A stretch of 64,000 nt of DNA from Xiphophorus maculatus (taxonomy: Eukaryota > Chordata > Actinopteri > Cyprinodontiformes > Poeciliidae), in the NCBI RefSeq assembly GCF_002775205.1, contig NC_036446.1, positions 14,260,565 through 14,324,564 of the forward strand, in the 5' to 3' direction. The number at the start of each line of letters is the position of its first letter. Within the stretch, counting starts at the first letter, position 1. The notes beneath the pieces are model-generated. The model ran no database searches and was not told where the DNA came from. It worked only from the letters and a program-made list of their open reading frames with translations. A program made the position numbers and the translations under genes. Of this stretch, positions 60,001 through 64,000 are shown one piece after another.

Positions 60001-63000
60001 GTTTCAAGTTGTATTAAATAATCTGTTCATTCTTGATAGTATGGTTGTTTGTACTTATTATCCTCCTTTTTGAACTTAGAAAGATAGACTAACTGTAACT
60101 TCAACATTGAAATCTAAGTTTCTCAACTTATCTATTCGTAAGTTACACTAGTTGGTTACACTAGCTTGGGGAGAAAGAGGCAGTATTTCCAGAAGAATTT
60201 GAAATTCTAAACCTGAAAAGTGTGGCTTGCATGTGAATGCAGCCCCTTTTATTTTGATGGCCCTAAATAAAATTAACTGCAACCAGTTGGCTTTCAGACA
60301 TCATTAGATTAGTAAATAGAGTCCACCTGTGTGTAATTTAATCTCAGTCTAAATCCAAGCTGGAGAACATGTTTTACATTGTTCCAAGACCAAGGAACAA
60401 AGTAAAACATTATGTCAAGTTTTCAACTTTTCAAGGAGGAGTGGTATAAAGAAAATAATTGTTCAAATAAAAATAATGTAATAAGCACTGTAAAGACAGT
60501 CGAAGTTCATGTTGGGGGACAGAGAAAACATATGAAAGGAGGTCTTCTGGTCAGATGAGGCAAAAACTGAACTTTTGTCTCATCTGCCTCATTGACTTCC
60601 ACCTCACTATTATATACTTCTATGTGCTTGTAACATAACACACCTTAAACAAAAACGTAAAATTCAAGAGGTCTGAATATTTTTGTGAGGTGCTGAAAGT
60701 CTTTTCCTTTAGACTGAAAGTATTCAGCTAATTACTGGACAACATTTCTGTTGCTTCTCGAACAGAGACAACAAACAAACTTACTCTCAGGAAGAGTACA
60801 TCTCCTAAAAGTTTCCATGAGCTCATCCACTTGAACAAAGGGACCCTGTGGACAGAAACAATTGAAAACTGAACACTGCTGCTGCTGACAACTCATTAAA
60901 GATGAGTCTGGTAGCGTTAACCGGCCGTAACTTACAGTGAAACACGTAGGTGGAGGGAGCAGCTTCATTAGGACAACAGCAGCTGGAGGGACTGGGAAAA
61001 CTCCACCAGGGACCGGGTGTAGACCTGGAGCTGTGGGGAGGAACAGAGGTATGATCAAAGATGAATCCATTTACACATTAGGTCTATTTAGAGGGAAAAC
61101 AGTGGAAAGACAGCAGCAGGCCACTGAAAATAGAACTCAACACACAAAAATTAACCCTGCCTGAAATATTTGGGATTACATACGAGCGAGGTGACGTGGC
61201 TGATACGGGATCATCTGATTGGTGTCTGGTTTGGGATACTCTGGTTTACGATCAGGATCGTCCTTTAGTGTAGGCACAGAGGGAGCCACCACAGCTTCAG
61301 GGAGCATTGCTGCCAGTTTGGCACGAGACACATCCTACAAACAAGCAGAAAGACGTGTCAAACATCATCACACCTGATCACAAAGTCTTTCTTGGCTCAA
61401 CTGCACTGGCAGTCACGATTCAAAGTCATGTATCAGGAAGAAAAACACACCTTGTAACCAAGGGCTTTGAGTTCACTGGTAGAGCAGGGATAAAGGTCCA
61501 TGAACTTGTATCTATCTACAAGCAAAGCCGTTTCTTTCCCCTCATACTCGTCTTTGAAGGCTGTGAAACGTCGGCGCTCTACTTTCAGAATACTGGCCAG
61601 GTCTCCGATGTTGCTCTCGAACGCCAAGAACCGAGCCCAGATCTCACTGAGGAGAAGATGCATGTCACAGTTCACTGGTTTGGACCGATATCTTAAACTC
61701 AGACGTGCACAGACAACACAGCCAAATGCTTGACATTACCCTGATTTCTCTGGGGATAGGCTTCCAGAGGTGAGGACCCGTTCGAACAAAACCCTAGTGT
61801 TGTTATCCTCTGAGAAAAGAATGAGACACATCAAAAAAACGTCTGTAAAAGCAAGCAGCAAAGCTACAGGAAGGTGAACAATTTAGAGAATGGCACAAAC
61901 CATTAAGGTGGGAGAGGTAATCAATGTAGGCAAGTATGTACTCTGGAATGTCTCCATACTTCTTCAAACCCAGCTCAAAAATCTTAAAGGCCACTGATTT
62001 ATCCTGTTGAGAAAAACACAAGCAAGATTTTGAAGCATCTGTGTGTCCAGCCACTCCTCAAACCACGCACCGAACTTCTGCTTCGTCTTACTTTGCTGCA
62101 GTAGTATTCCATCAGAGCTGCAGACACGTAGACGTGGTGACGCGTGCGTAGGTCCTCTCGAGCCTTTTTGAAGATGGCGCGACCTGATTTGATGCCCTCT
62201 GCCCTCCTGGCGAACTTCATGTACTGGATGTAGACCAGCGTGGGGTCGATGTCCTCAATCGCAAGCAGTTTGTTGTAGATGCTGTGCACTTTCTCGTACT
62301 TCATGCGACTCTGAGAGAGTGACACAAAAATAACGCTGATGGGGAGGTACATAATGAATTGGTTAGTTTGTTCTGAACACGTAGCTGGACACTCACTTCT
62401 TCGTAATCAGCAAACGCAAAGTAGAGGAGCATGTTCTTTTTGAGGAGAGTCCCAATGGCACGTTCATAGATGTTAGCTGCCTCGTCGCTGAACAGCTTTG
62501 AATTATTCATGTCCTGAAAGAAAGAAGAAGAACAAAAAATGAGGAATTAAGACATAAGATTTATCTGATATTTAATATCTGAAAATTATTCAGGTTCAGT
62601 CTTGAAAGTATAGGTGTGTCTTACTCCTTTCTCTGCCAGTAGCTTGCTGGACTGCTCCAGGTACTGAGCTGCCTCGTACCAAATGTCGGGATGGTGGCCC
62701 AGAACCAGCAGGCACTGCTCATAGGCAAACATCACTGCATCCAATCAAATTAAAAAGCAATTAAATAAAAATGTTCCTGCAGCGCAACAGTAAAATAAAG
62801 GGATTCGTGTCAGAAAAGAGTAAAACTCTGCCCTCTAGTGTCGTATCTGCAGGTAAGAAACTACATATGACAACCAAAAAACTGTTTTGAGACAAGCCCA
62901 CCAACATTTAACATTGCACTTAGTGTTACCTCTCTTTGTGATGAGGGTCTGGTCTTCTGTGCGGAGTGGGTTGCTTTTTTCCCACTGAATGTACTTTTTC

Positions 63001-63256
63001 CACATTTCCACTTGCTGGGCCTCCTGAGGGGAGTTCTGTGGTGGAACTGAAGGTGCGTTTCTGTCAAGCCCTTTCATTACTGTCTCATACTCCTGCATTA
63101 CAAAAACCACCCAACAGCCTGTGTCAGTTACCCAGAACAGTATTTGGTGCATTATTCAGTGGGAATCTGATTTCTCACCTTTGCCACTCTCCTTGCATTC
63201 ATGTAATCCCTGCTGCGATCTTCAATCATCTTTTTAGCCAAATGCACATTGATACC
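51004..63256 (-). CDS. cstf3: Cleavage stimulation factor subunit 3 (CstF-77), 3' part
   Basis: CstF-77 is the nuclear scaffold of the CstF complex. It dimerises through HAT repeats, bridges CstF-50 and CstF-64, and promotes pre-mRNA 3'-end cleavage. Visible coding exons, in gene order: 63256-63179, 63092-62930, 62734-62625, 62513-62397, 62310-62092, 62003-61901, 61809-61740, 61646-61451, 61334-61184, 61030-60936, 60845-60785, 51203-51004. They total 1,563 nt, the last 520 residues of about 717. HAT-type repeats run from [20 protein letters not shown] to [18 protein letters not shown]. The proline-rich segment ([20 protein letters not shown]) follows, and the protein ends [13 protein letters not shown], the vertebrate C-terminus. 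Phases agree at every junction. The first roughly 200 residues lie beyond 64000. The last intron (60784-51204) is 9.6 kb because it contains an LTR retrotransposon in the opposite orientation; without it the intron would be about 740 bp. Confidence 0.95.
51324..52483 (+). repeat. 5' LTR, 1,160 bp
   Basis: It begins TGTAACC and ends GGTTACA, a 7-bp perfect terminal inverted repeat. It contains AATAAA at 51769-51774, a likely transcript-end signal. By eye it is identical to the 3' LTR. Confidence 0.96.
52488..52505 (+). promoter_or_regulatory. Primer-binding site, complementary to tRNA-Arg
   Basis: Four bases after the 5' LTR, 18 nt starting TGGCGAGCCAGCC match the complement of the 3' end (including CCA) of vertebrate tRNA-Arg(ACG), as remembered. 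It would prime minus-strand cDNA synthesis. Confidence 0.85.
52560..52594 (+). other. Leader hairpin before gag
   Basis: Perfect 13-bp arms (52560-52572 and 52582-52594) around a 9-nt loop lie between the primer-binding site and the gag ATG. Such leader structures can serve in packaging or translation; the role here is inference. Confidence 0.75.
52622..54244 (+). CDS. Retrotransposon Gag, PNMA-like
   Basis: A structural protein of 540 aa that should assemble the retrotransposon particle. The ATG at 52622 (MASVADIG) is the first true ATG in the frame. Residues of about 15-75 look like an RRM-type fold ([31 protein letters not shown]), as in PNMA proteins. A Ser/Lys-rich linker follows. The capsid region then begins with [20 protein letters not shown] and continues through [16 protein letters not shown] and [18 protein letters not shown], the pattern of the PNMA capsid. 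Near the end are a coiled-coil-like segment, a basic stretch and one CCHC zinc knuckle ([14 protein letters not shown]). The frame stops at 54244, within an overlap with pol. It is uninterrupted. Confidence 0.9.
   Translation: MASVADIGSEHGVNDRKSILLKGILDDDTDEDIVEAVSLYGSVSKIVRLKDFQVIVEFDSEESLKLISFPSVIQSPKNPVSKWCLDRVEVLTTPTQSQSAIDENPEATCSFKTVQNERGSSDSTGSESDSSGSSVIFSPQKSQPPPSKPLKSVSKSQGGTEKLKRTRKGQAVRPKEQAMGTATTLDSDILNPPDVQRIIVEHVIKSEATTAPGSKRLRSFSGRVPKPPGEVDFETWCLHVELMFQDGYTMDVQRRLILESLLSPAADIVKQLGSQSPPQDYVKLLQSAYGLVDDGEEIFARFLSTHQDAGEKASEYIQRLQTLLSTAIRRGGVSEANANRQLYKQFVRGCWDQTLLLTLQQKLRNDPAPNFSELLLELRTEEERRSLKVDRMQRHLGGFKAKPLAQFHGIPDPTPTTNQDTDLMQKYITETENLRKQVAELKLQLTEKRAQRRKKHEQKHASASEPQPPHFTELQAHQPVHRSAPKAWFCFKCGENNHIARECINAPNKDLVDKKNKELKTKQQEWQAKYAPALNWTGFQ
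54208..57774 (+). CDS. Retrotransposon Pol (protease, RT, RNase H, integrase core)
   Basis: A polyprotein in the -1 frame relative to gag, with no ATG near its start, as expected for frameshift expression. The aspartic protease has [10 protein letters not shown], with the active Asp codon near 54460. The reverse transcriptase has [32 protein letters not shown] and the catalytic FLDD (Asp codons 55855-55860). RNase H has [15 protein letters not shown] (near 56356) and [12 protein letters not shown]. The integrase begins with an HHCC zinc module (HDCMGHMG...CERC, about 57235-57346), then catalytic residues D (57433, CMDYL), D (57610, HSDQGRDFE) and E (57715, PVERFNR). The frame then ends abruptly at 57774 with non-family residues. 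The rest of the integrase lies in another frame, so a one-base loss near 57730-57745 is likely. Confidence 0.93.
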   Translation: MCPSFKLDRVSVEGRTETLPEFSPNLEKSPKLAQDNQKNKRLEQIDDITNSCSALSEEALLSALVGSKRTASLTIDGVHSVCLLDSGSQVTTVSETFHKLHLPARPIQSVAKLLDIEGAGGQQVPYLGYIELNLCFPKEITGRPEEVNTLALIVPDCRSNQEIPVLIGTNVLDVLYETFTSYKESDTSVRHCDSIPVIQTMFNRIKVDKRSGKTGKVKLLSRKCVAVPAGEKAVLTGYARHVDINPGSPLLVESTASCLPGGFLFCNYIMTAPSKASFKLPILVKNESAHTIRIPAGQTVAELYAPLSVCSLASGLSSNTRTSSQSPKSVAEFDNIKTTTDSPLKFDLTDTPLSEEWRQRIMEKLNSMSDVFAMHDLDYGHTTAVKHHIRLSDATPFKQRPRPIHPSDYEAVRQHLKELCEANVIRESESPFASPIVVVKKKNGAIRLCVDYRKLNNQTIKDAYALPNIEEAFSALTGSKWFSVMDLKSGYYQVEVEESDKHKTAFVTPVGFWEFNRMPQGVTNAPSTFQRVMEKCMGSLNLKEVLVFLDDLIVFSSSLEEHEERLMRVLSKLREFGLKLSPDKCHFFRKSVKYLGHIVSEKGVETDPEKIAALTTWPKPRNIKELKSFLGFAGYYRRFIKDYSKIARPLNDLTAGCYPPRRSNRAGTKHSSIIDPRRPFADKWTANCDESFNTLIHKLTTAPVLGFADAKQPYILHTDASIHGLGAALYQEQDGHLRVIAFASRGLSNCEKRYPTHKLEFLALKWAVTDKFFDYLYGAKFTVVTDNNPLTYVLTSAKLDAAGHRWLAALATFDFRIQYRAGKSNQDADGLSRRPHVQDEMDNSAKDEDDRIDRFMSDITQNVTVSPEVVRAICQRHIVHSEFQPQSELPFLGFIECVAIDANAIPPDYSRTDILPGSCTLPQMSQRDWALEQKKDPSISRVVTLLMGGRRPPHRTQQKEDREVQLMLRLWDQLVMRDEVLYRKRLLNGVPSFQLVLPRTFRNEALDSLHDCMGHMGVDRTTDLVRARFYWPHMLTDINNKIHTCERCIRQKARAEHSAPLVNICTSRPLELVCMDYLSLESDEKGSKNILVITDHFTKYAVAVPTVDQKAKTVAKALWNNFFIHYGLPERLHSDQGRDFESTLIRELCNLLGIKKTRTTPYHPRGNPVERFNRTLLACWAPYKKRIS
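54220..54279 (+). promoter_or_regulatory. Programmed -1 ribosomal frameshift signal (slip site plus pseudoknot)
   Basis: The heptamer T TTA AAC (54220-54226) is in the exact gag phase needed for -1 slippage into pol. After a 7-nt spacer, a 9-bp stem pairs 54234-54242 with 54253-54261, with one G-U pair. Its loop bases GGGAC (54246-54250) can pair with GTCCC (54275-54279) to form an H-type pseudoknot. The pol frame is open from 54208, so the shift falls inside the 37-nt overlap. Confidence 0.8.
57744..58955 (+). CDS. Displaced integrase C-terminus plus long tail
   Basis: The continuation of Pol in the next frame, with no ATG at its beginning (first codon TTG). It holds the end of the integrase core ([20 protein letters not shown]) and a C-terminal SH3-like/GPY-type module ([33 protein letters not shown]). 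About 230 residues of acidic, Ser/Thr/Glu-rich tail follow, with the motif [20 protein letters not shown] near the end. No signal peptide or transmembrane segment argues for an envelope protein. As read, it would not be translated unless the break is a sequencing error or is bypassed. Confidence 0.85.
   Translation: MGTLQEEDKLRWRDFVQPLVHAYNCTKNDTTGYSPYQLMFGRQPNLPIDIAFGLDKPTGRGETHSQYVKGLRDSLTESYKIAIEHSEKTASYNKQRFDNKVRESKLEVGDRVLVKNVGLRGKHKISNRWTNTVYKVIKQIDNLPVYVVAPFDDVGPERVLHRDLLLPCGFLSVAKEQPEPITQTQTRKSKRLQSSATKRGAGHEVPEDSLLDSADEDVEYYYYPPTKMVTDVGTRNDDEQDRDMQIGSEDQVLDTTELASERTETDNTEQDVTNEHVSVPSLNPEASPFEPQEPKETVSEEQQLKGELTQSPTPRMSIQPPDHVIIDIGNPETSETVIPIGTDNPEGNVEVRRSTRERTHPKRLTYPSLGNPLLVVMQSLLGGLDNALQIALERDFYAPVFDA
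58990..59000 (+). promoter_or_regulatory. Polypurine tract
   Basis: Eleven purines (seven G, then AGGA) directly abut the 3' LTR, the usual place for plus-strand DNA priming in LTR elements. Confidence 0.9.
59001..60160 (+). repeat. 3' LTR, 1,160 bp
   Basis: Same length and, as far as I can read, the same sequence as the 5' LTR. It is followed by CTAG, the target duplication. Confidence 0.96.
60250..60700. mobile_element. Degenerate Tc1-like non-autonomous element
   Basis: The wording agtaaatagagtccacctg and gtgtgtaatttaatctcag near 60310-60350 matches, from memory, an internal piece of Tc1-like elements common in teleosts. The stretch near 60668-60695 (gtctgaatatttttgtgagg) recalls the end of such elements. 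No intact transposase or clean termini were seen. It lies in the last cstf3 intron, next to the retrotransposon. Confidence 0.45.
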
Positions 63257-64000
63257 CTGTAAATAAAACCCATAGATTAATCCTGCTTTTGTTCCTGTTG
63301 AAACTCTAAATCTACATATATTTTGCTTGATAGCTTTTGGCATCCATTGTAAGTTTCTGTGTAACGTTTACACAGAAAAACTTGCTCAACTTTGTTCAAA
63401 ATAACGGAATTCCTACATCGCTAATAAGACCAAACACTATAACTCATGTCAGTCTTTTTATATTTCAAGTACAGTAACTGTCATACACCCTGCTTGCATG
63501 AATGTGTCCAAAACTATTTCTGTTCTGGAATTGTGATTTGTTTTCCAAAATTCAACACCTAATCTCCTGCAGTACTAATATCAGAACTTTTGATTTTATG
63601 GTTTTAGATCAAATACTTTGAATTAAAGCCACTCTGGAAAGCATTGGGGCATTTTGCTGACTGATCTAGATTCTGCTGAGAAAAAAGTATGTTTAGAATG
63701 AATTGATATAAATGTGTAATTATTGCTTTGTGATTTTCTTTGCCTTCAACAGAAAGCCAATCCAGATGGAAACCAAAATACTACCACCACCATGTTTCAT
63801 TATGCTTCTTCTTTGGGAGTGTCTAGCCAGTAAATATGTATGTCAGCTAAAGGAAACAACCATGTGATTTTTCACAGCTCTTAGTACCAGGCAGCAGCAT
63901 TTGCTTTGGATGACAGAATGGCAAATATGCACACTCATAACGTAAAATGCATTAGGTGCCCAAACAAAATGAAGATGTTTGACTAGTTTATGCTATTATA
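63257..64000 (-). other. cstf3: cstf3 intron, no exon seen
   Basis: Sequence upstream of the exon at 63256-63179. I found no further cstf3 exon before the window edge. A short stretch near 63768-63805 resembles a Tc1-like transposase fragment on the minus strand. Confidence 0.6.

Larger units (their letters stand above)
51324..60160 (+). mobile_element. Nearly intact Ty3/gypsy LTR retrotransposon, PNMA-type gag
   Basis: An 8,837-bp element with identical-looking 1,160-bp LTRs (51324-52483 and 59001-60160), TG...CA ends, and CTAG on each side (51320-51323, 60161-60164). Internal order: tRNA-Arg primer-binding site, leader hairpin, gag, frameshift signal, pol (protease, reverse transcriptase, RNase H, integrase), a long C-terminal tail, then a purine tract. 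The order RT-RNase H-integrase marks it as Ty3/gypsy (Metaviridae); no envelope gene is present. It sits antisense in the last cstf3 intron. A single frame break in the integrase region is the only obvious defect, so this copy is probably not autonomous as read. LTR identity points to a very recent insertion. Confidence 0.97.

Overview
The window is nuclear DNA of a ray-finned (teleost) fish. It carries compact vertebrate genes with GT-AG introns, AT-rich intergenic DNA, hAT-type MITEs, Tc1-like fossils, long (TA)n/(CA)n microsatellites and a fish-type Ty3/gypsy retrotransposon. Species cannot be named from the sequence. The gene order eif3m - prrg4 - qser1 - depdc7 (all +) followed by cstf3 (-) matches the human 11p13 neighbourhood as I remember it. 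Two members of that block, CCDC73 (between EIF3M and PRRG4) and TCP11L1 (between DEPDC7 and CSTF3), are not visible here.

Layout. 1-4.0 kb: no gene recognised. 4.0-6.3 kb (-): three phase-compatible exons of a protein I cannot identify. 7.1-14.9 kb (+): eif3m, 11 coding exons, complete; its last intron holds a 1.2-kb inverted-repeat element and its intron 9 a hAT-like MITE. 15-20.3 kb: gene-free, with a Tc1-like fossil and a (TA)n tract. 20.3-23.1 kb (+): prrg4, complete. 25.7-35.5 kb (+): qser1, complete, 13 exons with one 3.3-kb exon. 35.5-42 kb: gene-free, with a microsatellite and hairpins. 42.1-49.5 kb (+): depdc7, first exon tentative. 51.0-63.3 kb (-): the 3' twelve coding exons of cstf3; the 5' part lies beyond the window. 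depdc7 and cstf3 converge, with poly(A) signals about 450 bp apart.

The most striking object is an 8,837-bp LTR retrotransposon (51324-60160), inserted antisense in the last intron of cstf3. Its two 1,160-bp LTRs look identical, it is flanked by CTAG on both sides, and it has an 18-nt primer-binding site matching tRNA-Arg and a purine tract. It has separate gag and pol frames. Gag has the architecture of the vertebrate PNMA family (RRM-like N-terminus, PNMA-like capsid, CCHC knuckle). The gag-pol junction carries a correctly phased T TTA AAC slip site, a 7-nt spacer and a foldable H-type pseudoknot, so pol is probably made by -1 ribosomal frameshifting. One small frame break in the integrase region is the only visible lesion.

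The host genes are housekeeping or signalling genes that share synteny rather than one pathway: translation initiation (eif3m), a membrane Gla protein (prrg4), chromatin protection from DNA methylation (qser1), a DEP-domain signalling protein (depdc7) and mRNA 3'-end cleavage (cstf3). Exon boundaries were set by eye from GT/AG sites, reading phase and remembered family sequences; each complete gene sums to a whole number of codons.
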